From positions 310,001 to 374,000 of the forward strand of contig JAFATB010000006.1 of NCBI GenBank assembly GCA_019244185.1: a DNA stretch of 64,000 nt. Reading direction: 5' to 3'. This DNA comes from Acidobacteriota bacterium. GTDB lineage: Bacteria; Acidobacteriota; Thermoanaerobaculia; Gp7-AA8. Shown here piece after piece: positions 54,883-64,000 of the stretch (position 1 is the stretch's first letter; the number at the start of each line of letters is the position of its first letter). Under the pieces are notes generated by a model, which searched no databases, was not told the DNA's origin, and was given only the letters and a program-made list of their open reading frames with translations. The position numbers were made by a program, and so were the translations under genes.

Positions 54883-55404
54883 CTAGTGTCCGGTGGCAAC
54901 GGCCACGGGCGACAGCGACTTCTCGAGGCACTTGTGGATCAGCTTCTCGGCTTCCGGCTCGGGGATGTTCTTCACGATCGCGACCTCGGAGACGAGGAGA
55001 TACTTCGCGCGGTCGTACATCTTCTTCTCGCGGAACGAGAGGCTCTTTTTCTTCTGCACCTCATTGAGGTTCTTGAGGACCTCAGCGACATCTTCGAGAC
55101 GACCGGTCTTCATCTTCTCGAGGTTCTCGCGGTAGCGGCCCTTCCAGTCCGTGTGGCTCTTGACCGTCTTCTCCTCGAGCAGGCCGAGGAGACCCTTGAT
55201 CTCTTTCTGCTGGTAGAGGCGGCGCAGACCGACGCGGTCCGTGTTCGTGATCGGCACCACCAGCCGCGAGTTGTTCGCAAGAAGACGCAGGTGATAGTAG
55301 CTGTCACCCGAAGGCATGATCGGCGACTCGCCGATGTGCTCGACCACGGTCACACCATGGTTCGGATAAACGAGCTTGTCCCCGACCTTGAAACCCAATT
55401 TCAT
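54883..55404 (-). CDS. CarD-family transcriptional regulator
   Basis: FKVGDKLVYPNHGVTVVEHIG...VVPITNTDRVGLRRL; C-terminal helical region. Confidence 0.92.
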   Translation of the reverse strand: MKLGFKVGDKLVYPNHGVTVVEHIGESPIMPSGDSYYHLRLLANNSRLVVPITNTDRVGLRRLYQQKEIKGLLGLLEEKTVKSHTDWKGRYRENLEKMKTGRLEDVAEVLKNLNEVQKKKSLSFREKKMYDRAKYLLVSEVAIVKNIPEPEAEKLIHKCLEKSLSPVAVATGH

Positions 55405-55539
55405 TGACGACAAGTGAGGCTCCTTTCGGAAAGCGCTTAGGGATACAACATGAGGGACGGGCATTCTACGCCAGCGACCTCGGTGCGTCAAACTTCCGAC
55501 GACGCCCGTTCTGCTGAAAACACCCAATAAATAGGCCGA

Positions 55540-55561
55540 AAACCGGCGGTTTCGCCGGTTT
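55540..55561 (-). other. Hairpin in the carD upstream intergenic region (terminator-like)
   Basis: AAACCGGCG-GTTT-CGCCGGTTT; minus strand then runs TTCGGCCTATTTATT. Confidence 0.5.
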
Positions 55562-55605
55562 GCAAGTTTCGCGCGCGGCGCGCGAATGGCGTTCTCAGCG
55601 ACCGC

Positions 55606-56622
55606 TCAGCGGCGCATGCGGCGGATCAGCTGATGCAGCCGGTCGAGTCCTTCGCGACGCTCGCTTTCGCTGCCGGTGAGCAGGTCTTCGATCATCTGCA
55701 GCTCGGTCTGCATCTCGAGCTCGGTGGCGGCGTCGCGCGACGCGGTGACGGTGACGTTCGACTGCGCGGGCGCCGGCGTCGCGGGTGACGAGGTCGCGAT
55801 GACGGGCGCGGCGTTGCGCGTCTGCGCGCCGAGGGTGTCGCGCATGCGCTGCGCCATCGCGCGGATCGACTTCACGTCGTTGTTGTCGAGCGCGCGCAGC
55901 ACCGCTTTCGCGCTTTCCACGGCGTCGATGTACGGGCTGTCGGGACGGTCGACGATCTTCGCGTGCACGAGCGTGAGGTCGAGGTTGCCGTAGCCCGCTT
56001 TCGGATCGGCGGAGGCGATGACGTGCACGGTGACCTGGCGTCCGATCGACGGCAGATCGAGCGGCTTCGTCTCGCCCGGCTGCAGCCACGCCTTGACGTC
56101 GATGGTCTGGCGCTCGGGGGCCGCGGAGCCTTGCGGCATGAGCTCGTAGTCGACGCGCTCGACCCACACCGGATTGTTCTTGCGCACGAGCAGACGGCGC
56201 GTCGGCACTTCGAGGATGACGCGGTAGATGAACGCGCCTTTCAATTCGAGCGTCGACATCTTGTCGGCGCGCGGCTGCACGGTGAACGAATCGCTCGTGC
56301 GTCCCGACTCGAAGCGCTCGAACGTCGCGTAGTCGTACGTGCCGTCGGAGCGCTTGCCGCGCAGCGCGTCGATGTCTTCGTTGACGATGCGTTTGAGAAG
56401 ATCGGCCGGAAGATCGCGCTTGCTCGCCTGCGCGACGCGGTCGAGCACGATCGCGTCGTCGGCGACCTGAGCGAGGTTCACCGGCGCAGCAGCCGGCGGC
56501 GTGACATTGCTTTGCGCGACGTTGCTTTGCGCGACGTTGCTCTGCGCGACCTTGCTCTGCGCGAATAGTGGCGCGGCGAAGAGGAACGTTGCGATCGCGG
56601 CGCGTTTCATCGAGGACATCAT
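55606..56622 (-). CDS. Hypothetical secreted protein with N-terminal AQSNV pentapeptide repeats
   Basis: Signal peptide then [19 protein letters not shown]; 338 aa. Confidence 0.6.
   Translation of the reverse strand: MMSSMKRAAIATFLFAAPLFAQSKVAQSNVAQSNVAQSNVTPPAAAPVNLAQVADDAIVLDRVAQASKRDLPADLLKRIVNEDIDALRGKRSDGTYDYATFERFESGRTSDSFTVQPRADKMSTLELKGAFIYRVILEVPTRRLLVRKNNPVWVERVDYELMPQGSAAPERQTIDVKAWLQPGETKPLDLPSIGRQVTVHVIASADPKAGYGNLDLTLVHAKIVDRPDSPYIDAVESAKAVLRALDNNDVKSIRAMAQRMRDTLGAQTRNAAPVIATSSPATPAPAQSNVTVTASRDAATELEMQTELQMIEDLLTGSESERREGLDRLHQLIRRMRR
56503..56562 (-). repeat. 15-bp tandem repeat x4 in coding sequence
   Basis: GACATTGCTTTGCGC GACGTTGCTTTGCGC GACGTTGCTCTGCGC GACCTTGCTCTGCGC. 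Confidence 0.93.
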
Positions 56623-57794
56623 TCGACTCCGAGCTCCGGCAGCGCGCTCGTGCCGGCGAGGCCGGCCGACGGCAGGCGGAGGTAATCGCAGACCGTGGCG
56701 CCGAGGTCGGCGAACGTCGTGCGCGTACCGAGCGGGCGCGCGCCGCGGATGCGCGGACCGGTGATGATGAGCGGCACGTACTCGCGCGTGTGATCGGTGG
56801 AGACGTCCGTCGGATCGCAGCCGTGATCGGCGGAGATGAAGACGAGGTCATCCTCCCGCAGCGATGCGAGCAGCGCCGCGAGCTCGCCGTCGAACGTCTC
56901 CAGCGCTCTCGCGTAGCCGACGGCGTCGTTGCGGTGGCCGTACTTCGAGTCGAAGTCGACGAGGTTCGTGAAGATGAAGTCGGCGTTCGACTCGCGCACG
57001 AGCTCGAGCGTCTTGCGCATGCCGTCGGAGTTCGATTCGGTGCGGATCTCGCGGCCGATGCCAACGCGGTCGAAGATGTCGGCGATCTTGCCGAGGCCGA
57101 TGACTTCGCGTCCGGCGTTGTGCGCGCGTTCGACGACGGTCTCGCCGGTGGGCCGCACGGAAAAGTCTTTGCGGTTCGCGGTGCGTTTGAAGTGTCCCGC
57201 GCCGCTGCCGACGAATGGCCGCGCGATGATGCGGCCAATGTTGTGCTCGCCGCGCATGAGCTCGCGCGCGATCGCGCAGATCCGCCACAGCTCCTCGACC
57301 GGAATCACGTCCTCGTGCGCGGCGACCTGAAACACGGAATCGGCGGACGTGTAGACGATCGGCGAGCCGGTGCGCATGTGCTCTTCGCCGAGCTCGTCGA
57401 GGATGACCGTCCCCGACGCCGGCTTGTTGCCGAGCGTCTTCCGTCCGATGCGCCGCTCGTACTCGTCGATGATCTCGCGCGGAAACCCGTTCGGATACGT
57501 CCGGAACGGGTCGGCGACGATGAGCCCCATCATTTCCCAATGCCCCGTCGTTGTGTCCTTCCCCGCGCTGACTTCGTTCATGCGCCCGAACGCCGCCGCC
57601 GGAATGTCCGTCGACGCCGGCGAAGGGAGCGTGTGCAAAAGCCCGAGCCGCGTGAGCGTCGGCAGCTGCGGATGCTGCGCCTCGAGCACATGTCCGAGCG
57701 TGTTCGAGCCTTCATCGCCAAAGTCGCGCGCGTCCGGCAGCTCGCCGACGCCGAGGGAGTCGCAGATGAGAGTGATGACGCGGCGGTTGGTCAT
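56619..57794 (-). CDS. deoB: Phosphopentomutase
   Basis: [71 protein letters not shown]. Confidence 0.95.
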   Translation of the reverse strand: MTNRRVITLICDSLGVGELPDARDFGDEGSNTLGHVLEAQHPQLPTLTRLGLLHTLPSPASTDIPAAAFGRMNEVSAGKDTTTGHWEMMGLIVADPFRTYPNGFPREIIDEYERRIGRKTLGNKPASGTVILDELGEEHMRTGSPIVYTSADSVFQVAAHEDVIPVEELWRICAIARELMRGEHNIGRIIARPFVGSGAGHFKRTANRKDFSVRPTGETVVERAHNAGREVIGLGKIADIFDRVGIGREIRTESNSDGMRKTLELVRESNADFIFTNLVDFDSKYGHRNDAVGYARALETFDGELAALLASLREDDLVFISADHGCDPTDVSTDHTREYVPLIITGPRIRGARPLGTRTTFADLGATVCDYLRLPSAGLAGTSALPELGVE

Positions 57795-58060
57795 GAACCT
57801 GCTTTCTTGCGTGTCGTTTTCGGCGCCGCCGCCGTCTTCGCGCTCACGCGCTGCGGCTGCGCGGCGGAGGAGAGGCGGACGAGCGTGCGGAGGGCTTCGT
57901 TGACGGCTTGGTTGTCGGGGAAGACGGCCGCGAGATCTTCATCGAGCACGCGGATCACTTTCGGCCCGTGATACGCGACGAAGTAGGGATTCGGGCGGCC
58001 GTTGCTGAAGTCGATCTCGCGGTCGAGCGGATCGTCGTCAGCGGTTTGCTTTTTCTTCAT
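57791..58060 (-). CDS. Hypothetical protein
   Basis: 89 aa ORF overlapping the deoB start by 4 bp; no recognised family. Confidence 0.5.
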   Translation of the reverse strand: MKKKQTADDDPLDREIDFSNGRPNPYFVAYHGPKVIRVLDEDLAAVFPDNQAVNEALRTLVRLSSAAQPQRVSAKTAAAPKTTRKKAGS

Positions 58061-58152
58061 AGGTTGGTTCTGCGTCGCACAGACATCAGGAGGCGCTCGT
58101 GTCTAACACCCCGATGATAAATCGCTCGTTACATGAAGAGCACAGCTCGGAA

Positions 58153-59466
58153 TCATCGCAAATGCTCATGCACCATCGGTCGCTCCGCGGGGACCGCGTC
58201 GCTGATGGTCACGAACGACAAAAACTTCGAGCGCAGCTCGTCGGCGTCGCGATCGCTCGTGCCGAGTTGGATGCGGGCGATGGTGTCGCCGGCGCGGACT
58301 TCGTCGCCGACGTTCAAGTCGAAGAGCACGCCGGCGGCGTAGTCGATCACGTCGTCGGCTTTCTTGCGGCCGGCGCCGAGGTCGACGGTGAACATGCCGG
58401 CTTGGTAGGTGTCGATCGCGGTGAGAGCGCCGGATTGCGGGGCTTTCACCTCAATGGTCGTGCGCGGCTGCGGGAGGAGCGAGTAGTCGTCGACGATGTT
58501 CGGGTCGCCGCCCTGCGCGGCGATCCACTTGCGCGTCTGCTCGAGCGCGCGGCCGGAGGTCAGCGCGTCTTCGAGCGCGCGGTTCGCGGACGCCTCGTCG
58601 AAGCGTCCCGACATCACGAGAATGCGTTCGGCCTGCGCGCGCGTGACTTCGAGCACGTCCGCGGGACCGCGGCCTTTCAGCACTTCGATCGTCTCGACGA
58701 TCTCGTTCGCGTTGCCGGCCGCGATGCCGAGCGGGCGGTCCATGTCCGTGATCAGCGCCTCGACGCGCGTGCCGGATCCCGCGGCTGCCGCGATGAGGCT
58801 CTGCGCGAGCGCCTTCGAGTCCTGGTAGATGCGCATGAACGCGCCGCTGCCCGTCTTCACATCGAGGATCAGTGCCGACGCGCCCATGGCGAGCTTCTTC
58901 GACATGATCGACGCGGTGATGAGCGGCAGCGACTCGACCGTGCCGGTCACATCGCGCAGCGCGTAGATCTTCTTGTCGGCCGGCGCGATGCCTTCGGTCG
59001 ACGTCGAGATGACGCAGCCCGCATCGGCGACGCAGCGCTCGAACTCCTCGCGCGAGAGCCGCGCGTTGAAGCCGGGGATCGCCTCGAGCTTGTCGAGCGT
59101 GCCGCCGGTGTGCCCGAGTCCGCGGCCGGAGAGCATGCCGATCTTCACGCCGCACGCGGCCACCCACGGCGAGAGCACGAGCGACACCTTGTCGCCAACG
59201 CCGCCCGTCGAATGCTTGTCGGCGATGAAGTCGTACGAGTCGCGCAGATGCCACTGCTCGCCCGAGCGCAGCATGGCCTGCGTCAGCGTGGCCATCTCCT
59301 CCGCGGTCATGCCGTTGATCGCGATGGCCATCAACAGCGCCGACATCTGATAGTCGGGGATCGTGCCGCGCGTGAAGCCTTCGACGAAGAACTCGATCTC
59401 GCGCGGATCGAGCGGCGCGCCGCGGCGCTTGCGGTTGAGGAGCTCGTAGACGCTGTAGTCAGCCAT
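58153..59466 (-). CDS. Thymidine/pyrimidine-nucleoside phosphorylase
   Basis: DKHSTGGVGDKVSLVLSPWVAACGVKIGMLSGRGLGHTGGTLDKLEAIPGF; start at MADYSVYELLNRKR. Confidence 0.95.
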   Translation of the reverse strand: MADYSVYELLNRKRRGAPLDPREIEFFVEGFTRGTIPDYQMSALLMAIAINGMTAEEMATLTQAMLRSGEQWHLRDSYDFIADKHSTGGVGDKVSLVLSPWVAACGVKIGMLSGRGLGHTGGTLDKLEAIPGFNARLSREEFERCVADAGCVISTSTEGIAPADKKIYALRDVTGTVESLPLITASIMSKKLAMGASALILDVKTGSGAFMRIYQDSKALAQSLIAAAAGSGTRVEALITDMDRPLGIAAGNANEIVETIEVLKGRGPADVLEVTRAQAERILVMSGRFDEASANRALEDALTSGRALEQTRKWIAAQGGDPNIVDDYSLLPQPRTTIEVKAPQSGALTAIDTYQAGMFTVDLGAGRKKADDVIDYAAGVLFDLNVGDEVRAGDTIARIQLGTSDRDADELRSKFLSFVTISDAVPAERPMVHEHLR

Positions 59467-59488
59467 AGCGGGGTAGCATAGCCGACCC

Positions 59489-60163
59489 ATGAAAGCGGTG
59501 ATCCTGCTGTCCGGCGGACTCGATTCCGCGACGGTTCTGGCGATGGCGAAGGCGGAAGGTCGCGTCTGTCACGCGCTGTCGATCGTCTACGGCCAGCGCC
59601 ACTCCGTCGAGCTCGAGGCGGCGAAGCGCGTTGCCTCGGCGATCGGCGTCGCCGAGCACGACATCCACGCGCTCGATCTCCGCGCGTTCGGCGCGAGCGC
59701 GCTCACGAGCGACATCGACGTCCCGAAAGACGCCGTCGGCGCGCCCGGCATCCCGATCACCTACGTCCCCGCGCGCAACACGATCTTCCTGGCGCTGGCG
59801 CTGGGATTTGCGGAAGCGCGCGGCGCCGACGAGATCTGGATCGGCGTCAACGCGCTCGACTACTCCGGCTATCCGGACTGCCGTCCGGAGTTCATCGACG
59901 CCTTTCAGGACGTCATCCTCAAAGGCACGCGCAGCGGTGTCGAGCGCGGCACGCCTCGCCTCGTCGCGCCGCTGCTGCATCTCACCAAAGCGGACATCAT
60001 CCGCCGCGGCATCTCCCTCGGCGTCGACTACGCGATGACGCATTCGTGCTACGACCCCGCGTCCGACGGACGCGCGTGCGGCCACTGCGACTCGTGCATC
60101 CTGCGGCGGAAGGGATTCGCGGAAGCGGGCGTTGAAGACCCGACGACGTATGCGGGTCACTGA
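59489..60163 (+). CDS. queC: 7-cyano-7-deazaguanine synthase
   Basis: [39 protein letters not shown]. Confidence 0.96.
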   Translation: MKAVILLSGGLDSATVLAMAKAEGRVCHALSIVYGQRHSVELEAAKRVASAIGVAEHDIHALDLRAFGASALTSDIDVPKDAVGAPGIPITYVPARNTIFLALALGFAEARGADEIWIGVNALDYSGYPDCRPEFIDAFQDVILKGTRSGVERGTPRLVAPLLHLTKADIIRRGISLGVDYAMTHSCYDPASDGRACGHCDSCILRRKGFAEAGVEDPTTYAGH

Positions 60164-60782
60164 GATCTTCCATTCGATTCAGGGCGAGTCGACGCACGCG
60201 GGACGTCCTTGCACGTTCGTGCGCCTCACCGGCTGCAACCTGCGTTGCCGCTGGTGCGACTCCGCGTACACGTTCGCCGGCGGCGAGAAGCTGTCGCTCG
60301 ACGACGTCGTCGCGCGCGTCGAAGCGTACGGCTGCAACCTCGTCGAGATCACCGGCGGCGAGCCGCTCGCGCAGCAGGAAGCGTTCGCGCTGATCGCACG
60401 ACTCTGCGACGCCGGCTACGAAGTGCTCATCGAAACGTCGGGCTCCATCGACACGGCTCCGGTCGACGGGCGCGCAAAGCTGATCCTCGATATCAAGTGT
60501 CCCGGCAGCGGCGAAGCCGCGAAGAACCGCTGGGAGAATCTCGAGCAGTTGCGCGCGCACGACGAGCTGAAGTTCGTGATCGCCGATCGCGCGGATTACG
60601 ATTGGGCGCGGCGCGTGATCGCGGAGCGCGGGCTCGCCTCGCGCACGATTCTCTTCTCGCCCGTCTGGGGAGAGCTCGACATGAAGGCGCTCGCCGAATG
60701 GATGCTGGCCGACCGCGTTCCGGCGCGCCTGCAAACGCAGCTACACAAACACATCTGGGGTGCGGAGGCTCGCGGAGTTTGA
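60150..60782 (+). CDS. queE: 7-carboxy-7-deazaguanine synthase
   Basis: [48 protein letters not shown]. Confidence 0.95.
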   Translation: MRVTEIFHSIQGESTHAGRPCTFVRLTGCNLRCRWCDSAYTFAGGEKLSLDDVVARVEAYGCNLVEITGGEPLAQQEAFALIARLCDAGYEVLIETSGSIDTAPVDGRAKLILDIKCPGSGEAAKNRWENLEQLRAHDELKFVIADRADYDWARRVIAERGLASRTILFSPVWGELDMKALAEWMLADRVPARLQTQLHKHIWGAEARGV

Positions 60783-61183
60783 ATCCACCAAAACTCGATC
60801 ACATCGGCATCGCCGTCCGCTCGCTCGACGCCGCGCGCGTCTACGAGGCCCTCGGCATGCGCATCGACCACGTCGAAACCGTCGCGTCGCAGGGCGTGAA
60901 GACGGCGTTCCTCTCCGCCGGCGACGCGAACCTCGAATTGCTCGAGCCGACCGGCCCCGATTCCACCGTCGCGAAGTTCATCGAGAAGCGCGGCGAAGGC
61001 ATCCATCACATCTGCCTGCGCGTCGACGACATCGAGGCGCATCTCGCGAAGCTGAAGGCGGAAGGCTTCCGCCTCATCAACGAGGCGCCGGTGCCGGGCG
61101 CGCACGGCTGCCGCGTCGCGTTCCTGCATCCCGCCGCGGGCAACGGCGTGCTCATCGAGCTGTCGGAGAAGCGCGAAGAATGA
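60779..61183 (+). CDS. mce: Methylmalonyl-CoA epimerase
   Basis: TTG start; LDHIGIAVRSLDAARVYEALGMRIDHVE; GEGIHHICLRVDDIEAHLAKLKAEGFRLINEAPVPGAHG. Confidence 0.9.
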   Translation: MNPPKLDHIGIAVRSLDAARVYEALGMRIDHVETVASQGVKTAFLSAGDANLELLEPTGPDSTVAKFIEKRGEGIHHICLRVDDIEAHLAKLKAEGFRLINEAPVPGAHGCRVAFLHPAAGNGVLIELSEKREE

Positions 61184-61506
61184 TTGAAGGCTTCGAGCCG
61201 TCGTCGCTCGTCATCGTGAACCTCGTCAATCCGAAGGAGAAATTCTTCGGCGTGCTGCGCTCGCTCTCCGCGGCCGGCATCACGATGCGCGCGATCAATC
61301 TCGATTCGTTCGACGACTGGATCCGGCAGATCTCGCGCGGCGAAGAATCCGACATCGAGATGGTGACGATGTTCGTGCCGCTGTTCCGCGTCGAGCGCAT
61401 CTTCCTCGACGAGCCGATCGGCGCGATCCGTTCGTACGCGCAGCGCTTCGCCGACGTCGTCGGCACGGACGTCGCCGCATACCTCGGATTGCCCGCAAAC
61501 ATCTGA
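61180..61506 (+). CDS. Conserved hypothetical protein
   Basis: 108 aa, ATGA overlap with epimerase gene, intact ORF. Confidence 0.55.
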   Translation: MIEGFEPSSLVIVNLVNPKEKFFGVLRSLSAAGITMRAINLDSFDDWIRQISRGEESDIEMVTMFVPLFRVERIFLDEPIGAIRSYAQRFADVVGTDVAAYLGLPANI

Positions 61507-61559
61507 GCGCGTCCCTCCGTATAGAATTCGCCGCGAAAACCGCTGCTCTGGAGGCAACG

Positions 61560-62105
61560 TTGTCGAAAACCACCCGTCTGCTGCTGCTGTCCGCGCTCCT
61601 CGTCGTCGCCGCGATTCTCGCGGGATGCAAAGGCCAGGAGGAGTACGCCGAGCCCGAGGCGTTCAGCTTCGTCGTCTATCCCGGCGCGCGGTACCTGGGG
61701 CAGCTTACCGAGATCACCAAACAAGCGCACCGGACGCTCAATCCGGGGCAGGAACCGCCGCCGATCGCGATCTACGACGCCGACGTGCCGGTCGAGAAGG
61801 TCGCGGAGTTCTACGCGAAAGAGTATGGATACGCGCAGGTCGCGCCGGACGCGACGAACAACCTCAGCGCGGCGAAGCCCGAGGCGTACTACCGCGCGGG
61901 CGATCTCGCCACCGATGCGCGCGCGATCCAACCGCTGATGGAGCGGATGAACGTGCACGCCGACATCAGCAAGGCGACCGGCAGCTACAAAGCGGCCGAG
62001 ATCGCGCCGCGTCCGAACCGTCCGCGCGTCACCGTGCAGCGGCCGTACTTCGACGTCACGAGCTCGCAGGTCGTCGACCGCACGCTCATTCTGATGTCGC
62101 GTTAA
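61560..62105 (+). CDS. Putative lipoprotein
   Basis: TTG start; signal peptide with lipobox VAAILAGCKG. Confidence 0.65.
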   Translation: MSKTTRLLLLSALLVVAAILAGCKGQEEYAEPEAFSFVVYPGARYLGQLTEITKQAHRTLNPGQEPPPIAIYDADVPVEKVAEFYAKEYGYAQVAPDATNNLSAAKPEAYYRAGDLATDARAIQPLMERMNVHADISKATGSYKAAEIAPRPNRPRVTVQRPYFDVTSSQVVDRTLILMSR

Positions 62106-62113
62106 CCACGCCG

Positions 62114-62866
62114 ATGCCGCGCGAGGCGCTGATCGTCGGACTCGGTCTGATCGGCGGCTCCGCCGGCATCGCGTTGCGCGCGCGCGACTGGCGCGTGCGG
62201 TACGTCGATCCGAACGTCGCGCTCGAAGACGCGCTCGCGAAACAAGCCGCGCACGAGCGCGTCGACGCGATCGACGATGCGTCCGACGTCATCGTCTTCG
62301 CGACACCGATCGACGCCGCGGTGCGCGAGCTCGCGACGCTGCGCGCGCGCTGCATCGTGACGTCGACGTGCAGCGCGATGCGCGCGTTGCGCGCGTTGGC
62401 GCGGACGCCGTTCGTCGCCGGACATCCGATGGCCGGCTCGCACGAGCAGGGACTCGCGGCCGCGCACGGTAATCTCTTTCGAGAGAAGCGCTGGTTCGTC
62501 GACGGCGACAATGCGATCGTCGACGAACTGATTCGCGACTGCGGCGCGACGCGCGACAAGGTCGACGCGGAGACCCACGACGCGGCCGTCGCGCTGACCA
62601 GCCATCTGCCGCAGGTGCTCTCGACGGCGCTCGCCGCGTATCTGCAAGGACAGTCGATCGATCCACGTTTCGTCGGCAGCGGGCTGCGCGACTTTCTGCG
62701 GCTCGCCGGAAGTCCCGCGTCGATGTGGGCGCCGCTGCTCGCGGCAAACGGCGACAACATCGCGCCGCACGCGGAAGGCGTCGCGCGCATCGTGCGGTCG
62801 ATGCTCGAGAGCGGCGACGCCATGCGCACGTTCGAGGACGCGCGGGCGTTCTGGCGGACGCTGTGA
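62114..62866 (+). CDS. Prephenate dehydrogenase-like (TyrA family)
   Basis: ALIVGLGLIGGSAGIALRAR; GHPMAGSHEQGLAAAHGNLFREKRW; TSHLPQVLSTALA. Confidence 0.87.
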   Translation: MPREALIVGLGLIGGSAGIALRARDWRVRYVDPNVALEDALAKQAAHERVDAIDDASDVIVFATPIDAAVRELATLRARCIVTSTCSAMRALRALARTPFVAGHPMAGSHEQGLAAAHGNLFREKRWFVDGDNAIVDELIRDCGATRDKVDAETHDAAVALTSHLPQVLSTALAAYLQGQSIDPRFVGSGLRDFLRLAGSPASMWAPLLAANGDNIAPHAEGVARIVRSMLESGDAMRTFEDARAFWRTL

Positions 62867-64000
62867 ACGTCACCTGGCTTTACGTCGCGTGCGTCTACGC
62901 GGCGGCGGTGGCGCTCATGCGCCGCGCGCGGGTCGCGTTTCCGTGGTGGACGGCGGGGCTCTTCTACGCGCTCGTGCTCGCGTATTTCTGGAAGTCGATG
63001 ACCGGCCCGTACGTGAACGTCGCCGCCGACATCCTGCAGTTCATCCCGCCGTGGTCGGCATCCGCGCCGTCGACGCTGACGAAAGTCACGGCGTCGAACT
63101 ACGAGCTGCAGGACGTGCTCTTCCAGATCGCGCCGTGGTTCGCGCAGGTGCGCGCGTCGTGGCTCGCGGGCCACGTGCCGCTCTGGAACGACCTCACCGG
63201 CTGCGGCTATCCGCTCGCGGCGAACATGCAATCCGAGGCGTTCGCGCCGCTGCGGATCCTCGCGCTGCCGCTCGCGCTGGGACATGCGATCGCGGCGGAA
63301 GCGGCCATGAAAGTGCTCGTCGCGCTGACGGGCGCGTTTCTGTTCTGCAGGCGCAAATGGGACGTGGTGCCGAGTCTCGCGGGCGCGATCGCGTTCGGCT
63401 TCGGCACCGCGGTCATCACGTGGGTGCACTTTTCTGCATCTTCCGTGTGCATTTTGCTGCCGCTCGTGCTGCTGCAGCTCGATCTGCTGGCGGAATCGTG
63501 CACCTTCGGACGCTTCGCGTTCGCCACGGCGCTGGGACCTGCGGCATTCTTCGGTGGACATCCGGAGACGGCGGCGCATCTGGTCTTCTTCGGCGCGCTG
63601 TACGCGCTCTGGCTGCGGCGCGACTGGCGCTGGCTGCGGACGCTGGCTTGTCTCGCTGTCGTCGCGATGCTGCTCGCCGCGCCGCTGCTCGCGCCGTTCC
63701 TCGAGTCGATGCACAAGACCGCGCGCTACCAGCAGCTGGAAGTGCGCGCGCACGGCGGCGCGACCGCGTACTCCGATCTGCCGACGATCACGCCGATGAT
63801 CCAGCCGCGCTTCTTCGGCACGCGTCCCGAGCCGCTGCGCGGCCCCGCGATCAGCGAGACCGTCGACGGCTTCGCCGGCCTCCTCGGCATCGGCGCGTGG
63901 TTCGGACTCGTCGCACGGATGCTGCTGCGGCGGCGGTTTCGGGATACCGAGGCGTTTCTCGTGTTCGGGATGCTCTTCGTGATGCTCGTGCTCGCGGACG
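62863..64000 (+). CDS. Polytopic membrane protein, YfhO-like (partial at window end)
   Basis: GTG start; many TM segments; PLWNDLTGCGYPLAANMQSEAFAPLRILALPLAL. Confidence 0.65.
   Translation, partial: MNVTWLYVACVYAAAVALMRRARVAFPWWTAGLFYALVLAYFWKSMTGPYVNVAADILQFIPPWSASAPSTLTKVTASNYELQDVLFQIAPWFAQVRASWLAGHVPLWNDLTGCGYPLAANMQSEAFAPLRILALPLALGHAIAAEAAMKVLVALTGAFLFCRRKWDVVPSLAGAIAFGFGTAVITWVHFSASSVCILLPLVLLQLDLLAESCTFGRFAFATALGPAAFFGGHPETAAHLVFFGALYALWLRRDWRWLRTLACLAVVAMLLAAPLLAPFLESMHKTARYQQLEVRAHGGATAYSDLPTITPMIQPRFFGTRPEPLRGPAISETVDGFAGLLGIGAWFGLVARMLLRRRFRDTEAFLVFGMLFVMLVLAD

Noticed and set aside
56503-56562. Short tandem repeat as CRISPR-like
   Set aside because: 15-bp uninterrupted tandem coding repeat, no spacers.

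Overview
The window is GC-rich, gene-dense bacterial chromosome. Gene content (CarD, BlaI/M56 pairs, S9/M28 peptidases, a tig-clpP-clpX-lon block) suggests Acidobacteriota or a relative, but this is inference. About 65 protein genes and two tRNAs (Leu-UAG, Lys-CUU) can be supported. Main blocks: a mlaE (partial)/PBP1b/rho/engB/lon/clpX/BNR-protein/clpP/tig housekeeping run; a BlaI-M56-amidohydrolase locus; a small type II PKS / aryl-polyene-like locus (KS-alpha, a KS-beta-like partner with all three catalytic residues replaced, hot-dog protein, ACP, AMP-ligase, FAD halogenase-like protein, GT2); a MntA/HepT toxin-antitoxin pair overlapping proC; secA; a nine-gene gas-vesicle cluster with a tandem ArsA-like ATPase in the middle, no gvpN in the window, and gvpA as the last gene; lipA/xerD/carD; deoB/pyrimidine phosphorylase; queC/queE. 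The most striking non-coding signal is a family of five intergenic inverted repeats built from degenerate heptamers (GAATGAA/GAACGCA/GAATGCA), mostly within about 20 bp of a downstream start codon. Three copies share a core, GACCGGCGCG, in the loop. All assignments come from reading the sequence and motifs; no database search was run.
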